The notes below the pieces were generated by a model, which saw nothing but the letters and a program-made list of their open reading frames with translations, was not told where the DNA came from and did not search any database. A DNA stretch of 64,000 bases from Niameybacter massiliensis. GTDB taxonomy: Bacteria > Bacillota > Clostridia > Lachnospirales > Cellulosilyticaceae. Numbering within the stretch: position 1 is the stretch's first letter; each line of letters starts with the position of its first letter. A program made the translations under genes and the position numbers. Shown here in pieces: positions 37,021 through 45,802 of the stretch. Where the stretch lies: the NCBI RefSeq assembly GCF_001282685.1, contig NZ_LN875035.1:3316001-3380000 (forward strand), given 5' to 3'.

Positions 37021-37332
37021 AGTGCCCTCCTTTTTCTGCTTTCATTTATATAGACACTCTAACTACTCATTATTTTCCCTTTTACTTAATTTTTTATATG
37101 TTATATTTTCCCATTCTACACAAATATATAAATAGACATCCACTTTAAGCAGCATTTTAACACATTTAAACTTTAAGATACACCTTGCCAAGATATAGCA
37201 ATCATTCACTTACATCTATAAAAATGTTCAAATAGGTACTACTTCCCTAGATAAAATAAAAGAGGTTAAGACATAAACCCTATCATTTGTTTATGTTTTA
37301 ACCTCTCTATAAACTGTTTAATTATTCTTCTA
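37021..37332. other. 312-bp intergenic region
   Basis: AT-rich sequence between guaD and the sigma gene. It holds only the guaD terminator (37250-37306) and presumably the sigma-gene promoter; no ORF or RNA motif recognised. Confidence 0.6.
37250..37306 (-). terminator. guaD terminator
   Basis: AGAGGTTAAAACATAAAC pairs with GTTTATGTCTTAACCTCT (17 of 18, one G-U) and is followed by TTTATTTTAT on the minus strand. Confidence 0.85.
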
Positions 37333-38601
37333 TTATACTTCTTTTCCTGCTACATATTTACCAACAATATTTCTATCATCTGCTAGATACATCATTCTTT
37401 CCACTCGTTCTTTAATACTTAATTGTAACGGTGTTTCTAAATTCTCATCATCTAGTATGACTGCATCAAATTCATAACCTGCCTCAAAACTTCCTACTTT
37501 TCCGAAGAAACTTCCACCACCTTTAGTTGCTAGGTAGAAGGCCTCTTCAAAAGTTAATGGTGCTAGGCTATTGTCTACTAAGCGCCATCTCATTTTAGAC
37601 ATAACAATGGCATCTTGCATAGCATAGAAAATAGAAAGCTTACTTCCTGCTGCTACATCACTTCCTAGCCCAATAGGAATATGATACTCCATATACTTAC
37701 GAATTGGCGCAATGCCTGATGCAAGATTGGCATTTGACTCAGGACAATGTGCAACATACACTTGATTCTCTTTTAAAAGCTTCATTTCTTCTTCTGAACA
37801 ATAAACACAGTGTGCCATAACAGTCTTACACTCTTTATCTATTAATCCATATTGATGATATACATCTGCATAACAACTACTTTGTGGAAATAGTTCTTGT
37901 ACTAATTGGATTTCACCCATATTCTCTGATAGGTGAGATTGCACTGGTAGCTGATATTTTTCTTGTACATCATGTAGTTTTTCTAATAGCTCTCCCGAGC
38001 AAGATGGTACAAATCTTGGTGTAATCATTGGCTTCGTATTTTTGAATTTACTTTGAACTGTATCGATCCATTTCTCTGTTGCAATAACAGATTCTGCTGC
38101 ACTACTCTCGCATAAATAATCTGGTGCATTTTGGTCCATATTGACTTTACCAACGTACGTAATAAGCCCTGTAGCTTCTAGCTGTTCCATTAATATTTCT
38201 GTACTATGTGGATGGATTGTTCCAAAGATACATGCACGCGTTGTTGTTGTTTGCTTTAAGTCGGAAGCAAATTTTTGATAAGCTTGTCGTGCATAGCCTT
38301 CATCTTCATATTTTGCTTCTTCAGGGAAGGTATAAGCATTTAGCCAATCTAAAAGCTCCTTATCCATCCCTAATCCTCTAAATGTATATTGTGGTGCATG
38401 AGTATGAAGATCTGCCATTCCAGGTATGATTATACGCTCCCCACAATCTTTTACTGGGTATGCTTTATATGCTTCAGGTATTTCTGTATAAACCCCTTCA
38501 CACACATTATCCTTACAAACAACATACCCCTTCTCTAATGTAACAAGCTCAGTTGGAGATTTTGAATAACATACGCTGCCTCGTAATATAAAATTCATCA
38601 T
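37333..38601 (-). CDS. guaD: Guanine deaminase (amidohydrolase superfamily)
   Basis: This is a 422-residue zinc enzyme converting guanine to xanthine plus ammonia. Metal and substrate motifs are in order: PGMADLHTHAPQYTFRG, VNMDQNAPDYL (guanine-deaminase-specific), SHLSENMGEI, MAHCVYCSEEE, HCPESNANLASG and GLGSDVAAG. ATG after GGGAGGCGG. Monocistronic. With the purine permease and purH in the first 6 kb it indicates purine salvage and use as nitrogen source; no xanthine dehydrogenase genes are close. Confidence 0.92.
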   Translation of the reverse strand: MMNFILRGSVCYSKSPTELVTLEKGYVVCKDNVCEGVYTEIPEAYKAYPVKDCGERIIIPGMADLHTHAPQYTFRGLGMDKELLDWLNAYTFPEEAKYEDEGYARQAYQKFASDLKQTTTTRACIFGTIHPHSTEILMEQLEATGLITYVGKVNMDQNAPDYLCESSAAESVIATEKWIDTVQSKFKNTKPMITPRFVPSCSGELLEKLHDVQEKYQLPVQSHLSENMGEIQLVQELFPQSSCYADVYHQYGLIDKECKTVMAHCVYCSEEEMKLLKENQVYVAHCPESNANLASGIAPIRKYMEYHIPIGLGSDVAAGSKLSIFYAMQDAIVMSKMRWRLVDNSLAPLTFEEAFYLATKGGGSFFGKVGSFEAGYEFDAVILDDENLETPLQLSIKERVERMMYLADDRNIVGKYVAGKEV

Positions 38602-38836
38602 TGTTCCGCCTCCCCTTTATATGCATAAATTTTAAATAAATAAACGTTTTGATATTAACACGCCATCTTATTATACTCTGACACAAATTATATTTCACTA
38701 TAAATTTACTCTTATAAAGCTTCTCCTAAAACTCTTTCATATTAAAGTATATGCATAGATTACCATAAATCTCCATCTTTTCGTTTATTCTTTTATCTCT
38801 TTTTAGTTATTTAAGGATATCGTAGATTATAGCAAT

Positions 38837-39532
38837 TAAATATTTGGTGGAGTGAAAACTTTTAGTATATGGCGTAGTCCGGTTGGCACTACGTGTGTGC
38901 TCTCCCTTTCGCTTTTACTCAAATGGACTAAGAATGTGTAAACTCCTATTCAGTCAGAACGTGTGAAAACTCGCTAACGCTCAAACACTCACACAAAAGC
39001 CTTCCTTCATATTCATTAACACATTCTAAGTCAATTCTCAATAAAAGCTCCATGGAGGTCACCCACGCATCACCGCCCTTTTCTACTCAGTTAGGTAAGT
39101 TTTCACTTCCAGTGGACACACGGGAGAGAGGAAGAAGAGCAAAGGTCTCTTCTTTGGAGATAGAACTTTCAAGTGTTTGATAAGACTTCTTTGTCGTTTA
39201 CTTTTAACCTTGGAATAATTAGGTAGCTTTTATATAAAGAGTGTTTAGATAATAAAGCGATGTAGTCTAGCTAGCCTCTGGCGGAAGGGTCTATAATGTG
39301 ATGGGCTGTATGGTAAGTTATTGTATGGAAACTTTCTCCACAGACTTTTTAGAGAGGCTTAGAGAATGGAATCAAACTGGTTTTAGGGAAATGTTTGAAG
39401 AAAAGTACTCTTCTTTTCTGAGTTTTGACCGTTAGTTTGATGAAATGAACTTAGCCTCTCTTAAAAGTCGAGGACTAGAAGTTGGAATACAATAAGCTTG
39501 CCTACATGCCCTCACACTTAACCAAATATTTA
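38837..39532. other. ~700-bp non-coding structured element with 12-bp terminal inverted repeats
   Basis: TAAATATTTGGT (38837-38848) and its exact complement (39521-39532) bound the region. Inside are a 13-bp pair GGAGTGAAAACTT (38849-38861) with 39097-39110, and a 14/16-bp pair (38924-38939 with 39019-39034). There are also small hairpins (38873-38893; 38961-38994) and a long arm at 39343-39469. No ORF longer than ~35 codons is convincing and base composition is richer in GC than the flanks. It is either a MITE-like non-autonomous element or a large structured RNA whose outermost helix is the terminal repeat. Confidence 0.45.
39343..39469. repeat. Long imperfect hairpin in the structured element
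   Basis: The arms 39343-39362 and 39450-39469 match at 18 of 20 positions. Further in, ATCAAAC pairs with GTTTGAT, and the apex holds GAAGA/TCTTC. Confidence 0.65.
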
Positions 39533-39550
39533 TTCTTTTACCCCCCCATA

Positions 39551-39579
39551 GAAAAAGGAGCCACATACTTCGCGGCTCC
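39551..39579 (-). terminator. yqhD terminator
   Basis: GGAGCC-GCGAAGTATGT-GGCTCC followed by TTTTTC on the minus strand. Confidence 0.85.
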
Positions 39580-39593
39580 TACTTTCATTACTC

Positions 39594-40754
39594 TTACATT
39601 GCACCTTCTAGGATTTTACGACTTACTTCTAAAGTTACTTCTCCCGTTTCAGAAAGTTGTGTCATTCCATGTCTTTCAAGTGCATCTACAATATCATTTA
39701 TACCTTCTTCAGTTATTCCATAATCACTTAAGTGTGTAGCAATACCTAAGTTTTCAAAGAAATCACGTGTTCTCTTAATAGCTTGGTCAATACGGGTATC
39801 TATCTCACCTTCACTAATACCCCATACACGTTCTGCATATTGAAGTAATTTAGCTTGTTTTTGTTCTCTTCGTACATTCCAAATAGAAGGTTGAAGGATT
39901 GCTAGCGTTTTGGCATGGTCAATGCCATATAGTGCAGTGATTTCATGACCTATTGAGTGTGTTGTCCAGTCTTGTGGTACACCTGCTCCAATAAGCCCGT
40001 TGAGTGCCATTGTTGCACACCATACAAGGTTTGCCCTCGCATCATAATCTGTTGGATTATCAATTGTTGTTTTTCCAATCTCGATAAGTGTTTGTAGTAT
40101 CCCCTCTGCTGTACGATCCTGGAACCTAGCCTCTGATGGTAATGTTACATATTGCTCTACTGTATGAATAAAAGTATCTACAATCCCATTCGCCACCTGT
40201 GTTTCTGGTAATGTATAAGTCAGTTCTGGATCTAAAATTGAGAATACTGGGAAAGCTTTTGGACTAAAAATAGCAAGCTTACCTAGTCTTGAGGTAATAA
40301 CCCCTCCATTATTCATTTCTGAACCTGTTGCTGGTAATGTTACAACTGTTCCTATTGGTAAACATGGAGCCACTTCTGCTGGTACTGTCCCATAGCTAAA
40401 CAGTTCTTCTTTATTCTCGCCTTCATAAGTCGAAGCAATAGATACAAATTTAGTTCCATCCATTACAGAGCCGCCACCTACAGCAAGTAAGAAATTAATC
40501 TTTTCTTGTTTAACTATTTCTACTGCCTTCATCAATGTATCATATTGTGGATTAGGTTCAATCCCACCAAATTCAAAAATTTGGCGTCCTTCTAAATAAG
40601 TTTTTACTTGGTCTAAGGTACCAAAGCGTTTAACGCTTCCACCACCATAAAGAATAAGTACTTTAGCATCTTGTGGAACTTGCTTTGAAAGTTCTTTTAA
40701 GGTGTCTTTACCAAAAATAATATGTGTAGGGTTATGAAATTCAAAATTTAACAT
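39594..40754 (-). CDS. yqhD: NADPH-dependent iron-type alcohol dehydrogenase / aldehyde reductase
   Basis: This is a 386-residue group III alcohol dehydrogenase very close to the YqhD/BdhA pattern: FEFHNPTHIIFGKDTLKEL, ILYGGGSVKRFG, FGGIEPNPQYDTLM, AVGGGSVMDGTKF, and metal-site His residues in DWTTHSIGHEITALYGIDHAKTLA. It reduces short-chain and toxic aldehydes with NADPH. ATG after AAGGAGATAC. It lies downstream of a MerR-type regulator gene with an operator between them, so aldehyde-inducible detoxification is likely; butanol or ethanol formation is an alternative role. Confidence 0.93.
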   Translation of the reverse strand: MLNFEFHNPTHIIFGKDTLKELSKQVPQDAKVLILYGGGSVKRFGTLDQVKTYLEGRQIFEFGGIEPNPQYDTLMKAVEIVKQEKINFLLAVGGGSVMDGTKFVSIASTYEGENKEELFSYGTVPAEVAPCLPIGTVVTLPATGSEMNNGGVITSRLGKLAIFSPKAFPVFSILDPELTYTLPETQVANGIVDTFIHTVEQYVTLPSEARFQDRTAEGILQTLIEIGKTTIDNPTDYDARANLVWCATMALNGLIGAGVPQDWTTHSIGHEITALYGIDHAKTLAILQPSIWNVRREQKQAKLLQYAERVWGISEGEIDTRIDQAIKRTRDFFENLGIATHLSDYGITEEGINDIVDALERHGMTQLSETGEVTLEVSRKILEGAM

Positions 40755-40790
40755 AAATAAGTATCTCCTTTTTTCTTAATCTCTTCTTTT

Positions 40791-40821
40791 ACCTTACACC
40801 TTATAGTTCACTCTAAGTCAA
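40791..40821 (-). promoter_or_regulatory. MerR-type promoter/operator of yqhD
   Basis: On the minus strand -35 TTGACT (40816-40821) and -10 TAAGGT (40791-40796) are 19 bp apart, the over-long spacer that MerR activators untwist. Within it CTTAGAGT-GA-ACTATAAG (40800-40817) is a near-perfect dyad resembling AdhR/NmlR operators. Confidence 0.7.
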
Positions 40822-40858
40822 TGCTTTTATACAAACATATATTAAAATATATACTTAT

Positions 40859-41227
40859 CTATTCACATTCTTTAGTTTTACCATCATACCATTCTATTTT
40901 TTTATCTATCTTACGAACACTTCTTTGAATAATTTCCATCTGTTCTTGCAATTGCCTCTTATGTGCATTTAAAATCTGTTTTCTTTGAGGTATTGTATGT
41001 TCCCCTTCCATACTTAACTCAACAATATAATGAATATCAGCAATAGACATACCTGTCTCCTTTAGACATTTTATTAGCTCAATCCAAAAGATATCATCTT
41101 CTTGATATATTCTAATTCCTTGTCCATTTTTCTGAATACCTGGCAGAAGACCTTCCTTTTCATAATAACGTAATGTATATGTACTAAGCCCTACTCTTTC
41201 AGCTACTTTACCAATTGTATATGCCAT
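40859..41227 (-). CDS. MerR-family regulator, NmlR/AdhR subgroup
   Basis: This is a 122-residue activator/repressor. The N-terminal winged helix is YTIGKVAERVGLSTYTLRYY; the C-terminal coiled coil carries QRKQILNAHKRQLQEQMEII. Cys-54, in WIELIKCLKETGMSI, is the single conserved Cys of AdhR/NmlR proteins that senses aldehydes or other electrophiles. A second Cys is the penultimate residue. It is encoded directly upstream of yqhD with a 19-bp-spacer promoter between; together they form a carbonyl-response unit. ATG after GGAGTGAG. Confidence 0.88.
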   Translation of the reverse strand: MAYTIGKVAERVGLSTYTLRYYEKEGLLPGIQKNGQGIRIYQEDDIFWIELIKCLKETGMSIADIHYIVELSMEGEHTIPQRKQILNAHKRQLQEQMEIIQRSVRKIDKKIEWYDGKTKECE

Positions 41228-41335
41228 CTCTTACTCACTCCAATTTAATCATTCTTTCTATTAGTATATCATCAAATAAGATCATATATATAGTTCTTCA
41301 CTTAAATAGTATTACTCCTACTCTAACTTAATAAA

Positions 41336-41367
41336 CAAAAAACAGAGTGGATTAATTCCACTCTGTT
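41336..41367 (-). terminator. Terminator overlapping the end of the BFD-like gene
   Basis: AACAGAGTGGA-ATTAA-TCCACTCTGTT, a perfect 11-bp stem, then TTTTG on the minus strand; the gene's last five codons are inside it. Confidence 0.85.
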
Positions 41368-41570
41368 CCAAACTCAGCAATAAGATCTTCAATTTTACCT
41401 TTACATCTAAAGCCTTTACATCCACCTTTAGTTGCTCCTGTATCTTCTGCTACAGCTTCTACTGTTTTATTGCCATTTCTAATACTATTTTTAATTGATT
41501 CCTTTGTAATTCCACGACATACACATACTTTTTCTAATTTATCTTTAACATCTTGGTTTAATTGTTCCAT
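41352..41570 (-). CDS. BFD-like [2Fe-2S]-binding protein
   Basis: This is a 72-residue small protein of the bacterioferritin-associated ferredoxin type. Four Cys ligands are arranged as CVCRG (residues 16-18) and GGCKGFRCKG (~50-55), with the helical segment ESIKNSIRNGNKTVEAVAEDTG between. BFD proteins carry electrons or regulate iron release; stand-alone clostridial forms are of unclear role. ATG after GGAGGTATAA. No ferritin is adjacent. Confidence 0.82.
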   Translation of the reverse strand: MEQLNQDVKDKLEKVCVCRGITKESIKNSIRNGNKTVEAVAEDTGATKGGCKGFRCKGKIEDLIAEFGTEWN

Positions 41571-41676
41571 GAGTTATACCTCCAGTAATTAATAATAATT
41601 ATCTTTTAATATATTATATTATATCTATTCTTATTTGTCTATATACCTTAAGCAAACTCTGCAACAAATTTTTTCA

Positions 41677-41708
41677 CAAAAAAAGGAGGGGTTTCTTCAA
41701 CACCTCCT
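41677..41708 (-). terminator. Terminator of the murB-crh operon
   Basis: AGGAGGTG and CCCCTCCT arms with TTTTTTT on the minus strand. Confidence 0.8.
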
Positions 41709-41714
41709 CATTTA

Positions 41715-41981
41715 TTATTCACCTATTTCTTCAGTTGTTAAGAACTTATTTAAAGCTTCTAAAGCTGCTTGTTCATCTTCACCATCTACTACAAGCTCAA
41801 TAGCAGCACCTTTTATAGTACCTAAAGACATCATACCCATAATACTTTTTGCATTAACATTTTTTTCATCTACTACTACAGCAATGTGGCTTTCAAATTT
41901 ACTAGCAATTTGTACAAATAATGCAGCTTGTCTTGCTTCTAAACCATTTTTAAGACCTACAGTTACTTTTTCCTTAATCAT
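41715..41981 (-). CDS. crh: Crh-like HPr paralogue
   Basis: This is an 88-residue HPr-fold protein. The phosphorylation loop reads NGLEARQAALFVQ. The PTS His-15 of HPr (Gln in Bacillus Crh) is Glu, and the following Pro is Gln, so it cannot serve sugar phosphotransfer. The regulatory Ser-46 site is intact in NAKSIMGMMSLG, so HPr kinase/phosphorylase could still modify it for CcpA-type catabolite control. It overlaps whiA by 4 nt (ATGA), as the last gene of the rapZ-yvcK-whiA-crh cluster, the same order as in Bacillus. This context supports Crh over HPr. Confidence 0.88.
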   Translation of the reverse strand: MIKEKVTVGLKNGLEARQAALFVQIASKFESHIAVVVDEKNVNAKSIMGMMSLGTIKGAAIELVVDGEDEQAALEALNKFLTTEEIGE

Positions 41982-42937
41982 TTAATCTTTCCTCCTCTTT
42001 GTTCCCTTATTTGATCTGCAATTTCACTCAATTTTTTTAGTCTATGATTTACTCCTGACTTCCCTACAGGTGGTGACAGAAGCTCTCCTAGCTCTTTAAG
42101 CGTTGCACTTGAATACTCTAATCTAAATCTTGCAATTTGCTCAAGGTTTTCTGGAAGTGCAGATAAGCCAATAGTATCTCTTAAATACTCAATGTCTTGA
42201 ACTTGTCTTACTGCTGCCGATACAGTTTTTTTAAGATTGGCTGTCTCACAGTTGACCAACCTATTAACATTGTTACGTACTTCCTTTACAATCCTTATAT
42301 TTTCTAATTGCATTAGAGCAATGTGTGCTCCTATAACGTTAAGCAAATCTACAATCTGTGCCCCTTCTTTCAAGTATACCACATAACTGCCTTTTCGGGT
42401 CACTATTTTAGCATCCATTTCTAAGTGATTCATTGTAGTCTGTAAATATTCTGCATTCTCATGATACAATGTTACAAATTCGAAATGATAGCCTTTTTCA
42501 GGATCACTTACTGAGCCTCCGCCTAAAAAAGACCCTCTAAGATAAGCCCTTTTACAACATATGCTTTGAACCATCATATAATCCATGTGTTGCCTTAACA
42601 CTGGGAGGTTGCCTTCATATTTCAGAATTGTTGTAGCGAGAAGAATCTTCTCTGCATCCTTAGAGTCCATGGTTTTCAGAAGATAGGTTTGTCTACTTTT
42701 ATTTTTATGCGTAATTAAAATAACTTCAGTATTAATATTAAAAGTTTTTTTAATCATTGTAAAGTATTTTCTAGCAATAGCTTCATTTTCTGTATGAATC
42801 CGAATGCTAAAAGTACCTCTTTCGAACTCTATTTTCCCTGCCATTAAAAGAAAAGCTCCGATTTCAGCAATCATACAGTGCCTTGCTTCTCCTGTAATTT
42901 CAGTAAGTTCTTTACGTACATCTGCAGAAAAAGACAT
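41978..42937 (-). CDS. whiA: WhiA, DNA-binding/LAGLIDADG-like protein
   Basis: This is a 319-residue protein. The N-terminal degenerate LAGLIDADG homing-endonuclease fold includes CCKRAYLRGSFLGGGSVSDPEKGYHFEF. The C-terminal HTH contains LEYSSATLKELGELLSPPVGKSGVNHRLKKL. It is a sporulation regulator in Streptomyces; in Bacillota it affects chromosome segregation and division rather than sporulation. ATG after GAGGTGAC. In operon between yvcK and crh. Confidence 0.96.
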   Translation of the reverse strand: MSFSADVRKELTEITGEARHCMIAEIGAFLLMAGKIEFERGTFSIRIHTENEAIARKYFTMIKKTFNINTEVILITHKNKSRQTYLLKTMDSKDAEKILLATTILKYEGNLPVLRQHMDYMMVQSICCKRAYLRGSFLGGGSVSDPEKGYHFEFVTLYHENAEYLQTTMNHLEMDAKIVTRKGSYVVYLKEGAQIVDLLNVIGAHIALMQLENIRIVKEVRNNVNRLVNCETANLKKTVSAAVRQVQDIEYLRDTIGLSALPENLEQIARFRLEYSSATLKELGELLSPPVGKSGVNHRLKKLSEIADQIREQRGGKIK

Positions 42938-42967
42938 TTTGTCACCTCTTTAGATACTGTTTATTAT

Positions 42968-43933
42968 TTAAACATCATTAAAAATATATTCGGCTAACTT
43001 ATCTTGATTGTGTCTAATATATTGTTTTTCATGATTAATACGTACAAGCGGTGCTTCAATACGCTTTTTAGCCTGCCAAATTGGATGTTCTGCATCGAAG
43101 TGTAACATGTGTGCGCCATCTTCAATGTATTTTTTCAAATATTCCTCTGGAATATTCTCGTTATTTACAATAACTGTATTAATTGTACCTTTACCTATGA
43201 ATTTTTCAAGTTCTTCAACATGATCCTCTACTGTAAATCCTGTTGTTTCACCTGGTTGGCTCATCATATTAGCAATATATATCTTACGAGCCTTTGAATT
43301 TCTAATTGCATTGGCAACTTCTTCTATTAATAAGTTAGGTACAATACTTGTATATAAGCTACCTGGACCAAGAAGGAGGATTTCTGCTTCTTCAATCGCT
43401 TCTATTACTTCTTCTGCTGGTTGTGGATTTTTAGGTTCTAATCTTATATCTGTAATCATTTTATGATGTGCCTTACTATATTCAACAATCTGAGTTTCAC
43501 CTTCTACACAATCACCATTTTCAAATGTTGCATAGAGTTGTACATTTTCTAATGTAACTGGCAATACTTTTCCTGTTATAGCCAGTACCTTACTGGTTAC
43601 TTGCACTGCTTTTTCGAAGTTTCCACTTAAATCTGCAAGTGCCGCCAAGAATAGATTTCCAAAGTTTTGCCCTTTTAATGTTCCATCTTTAAATCTATAT
43701 TGCAAAAGTTCTTTCATAATAGGTTCTGTATTTGCAAGTGCTACTAGGCAGTTACGAATATCCCCTGGTGGAACCATATTCATTTCTTCTCTTAAGATGC
43801 CAGAACCCCCACCATTATCAGATACTGTTACTATTGCAGTAACATCTGATGTATGCTTTTTAATACCTCTAAGCATAGTTGATAAACCTGTTCCGCCACC
43901 TATAGCAACTACTTTCAAGGAACTTTTATTCAT
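42968..43933 (-). CDS. yvcK: YvcK, UDP-sugar-binding gluconeogenesis/shape factor
   Basis: This is a 321-residue CofD-like protein, with IGGGTGLSTMLRGIK at the N-terminus, TVSDNGGGSGILREE, PPGDIRNCLVALA, GNLFLAAL and LLLGPGSLYTSIVPNLL. In B. subtilis YvcK binds UDP-GlcNAc and is needed for PBP1 localisation and growth on gluconeogenic carbon. It follows rapZ by one nt and precedes whiA, so the three are co-translated. Confidence 0.95.
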   Translation of the reverse strand: MNKSSLKVVAIGGGTGLSTMLRGIKKHTSDVTAIVTVSDNGGGSGILREEMNMVPPGDIRNCLVALANTEPIMKELLQYRFKDGTLKGQNFGNLFLAALADLSGNFEKAVQVTSKVLAITGKVLPVTLENVQLYATFENGDCVEGETQIVEYSKAHHKMITDIRLEPKNPQPAEEVIEAIEEAEILLLGPGSLYTSIVPNLLIEEVANAIRNSKARKIYIANMMSQPGETTGFTVEDHVEELEKFIGKGTINTVIVNNENIPEEYLKKYIEDGAHMLHFDAEHPIWQAKKRIEAPLVRINHEKQYIRHNQDKLAEYIFNDV

Positions 43934-43934
43934 G

Positions 43935-44807
43935 TTATTTACCTCGTTTACTATCTTTATCTATATCTCTATGCTGAACGGTTACTGCATTACCACTATT
44001 TTTTAAATATTGATAAAGTGCATTTCCTAGTACGACAGAACGATGCTTTCCGCCTGTACAGCCGATCCCAATCACCAATTGATTTTTGCCTTCTTTTGTA
44101 TAGTGTGGAATGAGGAAGTCTACCATATCCTTTAGTTTATCTAAAAATGTAGTTGTTACCTCATATTGCATAACATAGTCTTGTATTTCTTTCTCATTTC
44201 CTGTAAGTGGTCTTAGTTCAGGTATATAATATGGATTTGGAATAAATCTAACATCAAATACTAAGTCCGCATCAATAGGTACACCATATTTAAATCCAAA
44301 TACTAAAATAGTAATCATTAAATTTTTAAAATCATTTTTTTCAATAACTATATCGTGCAACACATCTTTTACATCCTTAGCTAAAAGATGTGTTGTATCG
44401 ATAATATAATCTGATTTATCTTTAACCTCTGTTAAAATTGCTCTTTCTTTCTCAATGCCTTCTTGAATACGCTCGTTACGTGCAAGGGGATGAAGTCTAC
44501 GTGTTTCTTTATAGCGTTTAACAAGTTCTTCATCAGCACAGTCAAAAAATATAATTTTGTATTCATATCCAGCTAATTTAAGTTCTTTTAAACTTGTAAA
44601 TAAATCATCAAACAAAATACCGCCTCTAATATCTATGCCTAATACAACTTTATCATATTGTTGCTTCTTATCTACAATCAAACTAACAAAGTTAGGTATA
44701 AGCATAGGTGGCAAATTATCTACACAATAATATCCCATATCTTCAAAACAATTGATTGCGGTACTTTTACCTGCCCCTGACATTCCCGTAACGATAATGA
44801 ATTCCAT
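43935..44807 (-). CDS. rapZ: RapZ (YvcJ), nucleotide-binding RNase adaptor
   Basis: This is a 290-residue P-loop protein: Walker A GMSGAGKSTAI, Walker B-like VVLGIDIRG, IIFFDCADEELVKRYKETRRLHPLA, and the C-terminal IGIGCTGGKHRSV nucleotide-sensing region with DKDSKRG end. In enterobacteria RapZ targets GlmZ sRNA for cleavage; in Bacillota it is an ATP/GTPase of less defined role. Starts ATG 44807 within GGAGAAAAATAAAGC context, 3 nt after murB. Confidence 0.95.
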   Translation of the reverse strand: MEFIIVTGMSGAGKSTAINCFEDMGYYCVDNLPPMLIPNFVSLIVDKKQQYDKVVLGIDIRGGILFDDLFTSLKELKLAGYEYKIIFFDCADEELVKRYKETRRLHPLARNERIQEGIEKERAILTEVKDKSDYIIDTTHLLAKDVKDVLHDIVIEKNDFKNLMITILVFGFKYGVPIDADLVFDVRFIPNPYYIPELRPLTGNEKEIQDYVMQYEVTTTFLDKLKDMVDFLIPHYTKEGKNQLVIGIGCTGGKHRSVVLGNALYQYLKNSGNAVTVQHRDIDKDSKRGK

Positions 44808-44810
44808 GCT

Positions 44811-45725
44811 TTATTTTTCTCCTATCACTTTGACCTCAGTCTCAAGTTGTACATTAAACTTCTCTTTCACACACTTTTGTACATTTTCGATTAAAGTCTT
44901 AATATCTTCATAAGTGGCACCGCCTGTATTAATAACAAATCCACAGTGTTTTTCTGATACTTGTGCACCACCTACTTGGTATCCTCTTAAGTCACTATCC
45001 ATAATCAGCTTCCCTGCAAAGTGGCCTTCTGGTCTTTTAAAGGTACTTCCTGCACTTGGATACTCTAATGGTTGTTTATCTCTTCTTCGTTGCATCAAGT
45101 CTTTCATTTTAGCCTTAATTGCATCTTGGTCACCTGATTCAAGCTTAATAGTTGCCTTTACTACAGTGTAACCCTTTTCACCTACAATACTCGTACGGTA
45201 TCCAAGTTTTAATTCCTCTAGGCTAAGTGTTTTAAGTACCCCATTTTCATCAATGATTGTAGCTTCTACTAAGACACCTTTCATCTCACCATCATAAGCA
45301 CCTGCATTCATTGTAACTGCTCCACCTAGTGTGCCTGGAATACCATGAGCAAATTCAAATCCTGTTAAACTATGATCATATGCACTATTTGCAATGCGAG
45401 AGAGCAATGCACCTGCATAAGCTGTAATACAATTACCTTTTACTTCTATATCACTTAATGCTTTATATACTTCAATAATAACGCCTCTATATCCCTTATC
45501 TGTAACAAGTAAATTACTTCCATTTCCAATTACATAATAAGGTATTTGTTCTTGCTTACATACTTTTATAGCATGCATCAATTCTTCTTCTGTTTGAGGC
45601 ACAACATATAAATCTGCTGGGCCACCTATTTTGAAGGTCGTATGTTGATTCATCCATTCATTTTCTAATATAAATGTTTTATTTATCTTCTGTGCTAATA
45701 AATGGATGATATTCGTTTTATTCAT
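44811..45725 (-). CDS. murB: UDP-N-acetylenolpyruvoylglucosamine reductase
   Basis: This is a 304-residue FAD enzyme reducing UDP-GlcNAc-enolpyruvate to UDP-MurNAc with NADPH. FAD-binding blocks are TTFKIGGPADLYV, YVIGNGSNLLV, GFEFAHGIPGTLGGAVTMNAGAY; catalytic Ser and Glu lie in YPSAGSTFKRPEG and GGATYEDI. Type IIa MurB. It is the first gene of murB-rapZ-yvcK-whiA-crh, tying wall precursor synthesis to the UDP-GlcNAc sensor YvcK. ATG after AAGGAGTG. Confidence 0.97.
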   Translation of the reverse strand: MNKTNIIHLLAQKINKTFILENEWMNQHTTFKIGGPADLYVVPQTEEELMHAIKVCKQEQIPYYVIGNGSNLLVTDKGYRGVIIEVYKALSDIEVKGNCITAYAGALLSRIANSAYDHSLTGFEFAHGIPGTLGGAVTMNAGAYDGEMKGVLVEATIIDENGVLKTLSLEELKLGYRTSIVGEKGYTVVKATIKLESGDQDAIKAKMKDLMQRRRDKQPLEYPSAGSTFKRPEGHFAGKLIMDSDLRGYQVGGAQVSEKHCGFVINTGGATYEDIKTLIENVQKCVKEKFNVQLETEVKVIGEK

Positions 45726-45802
45726 TTATTTCACTCCTTGACTGCCGCTATCTTCGTTATTATTATAATATACATTATTTTATAGGGTAATGATAGTATT
45801 TT

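Noticed and set aside
38946..39053. 35-codon minus-strand frame (starts MELLLRIDLE) inside the structured element
   Set aside because: No clear ribosome binding site at proper spacing, and it is covered by long-range base pairing; probably a chance frame, though its conservation in relatives would be worth a look.
38837..39532. Group II intron or IS element
   Set aside because: No domain V-like hairpin, no reverse transcriptase or transposase frame, only short terminal inverted repeats.
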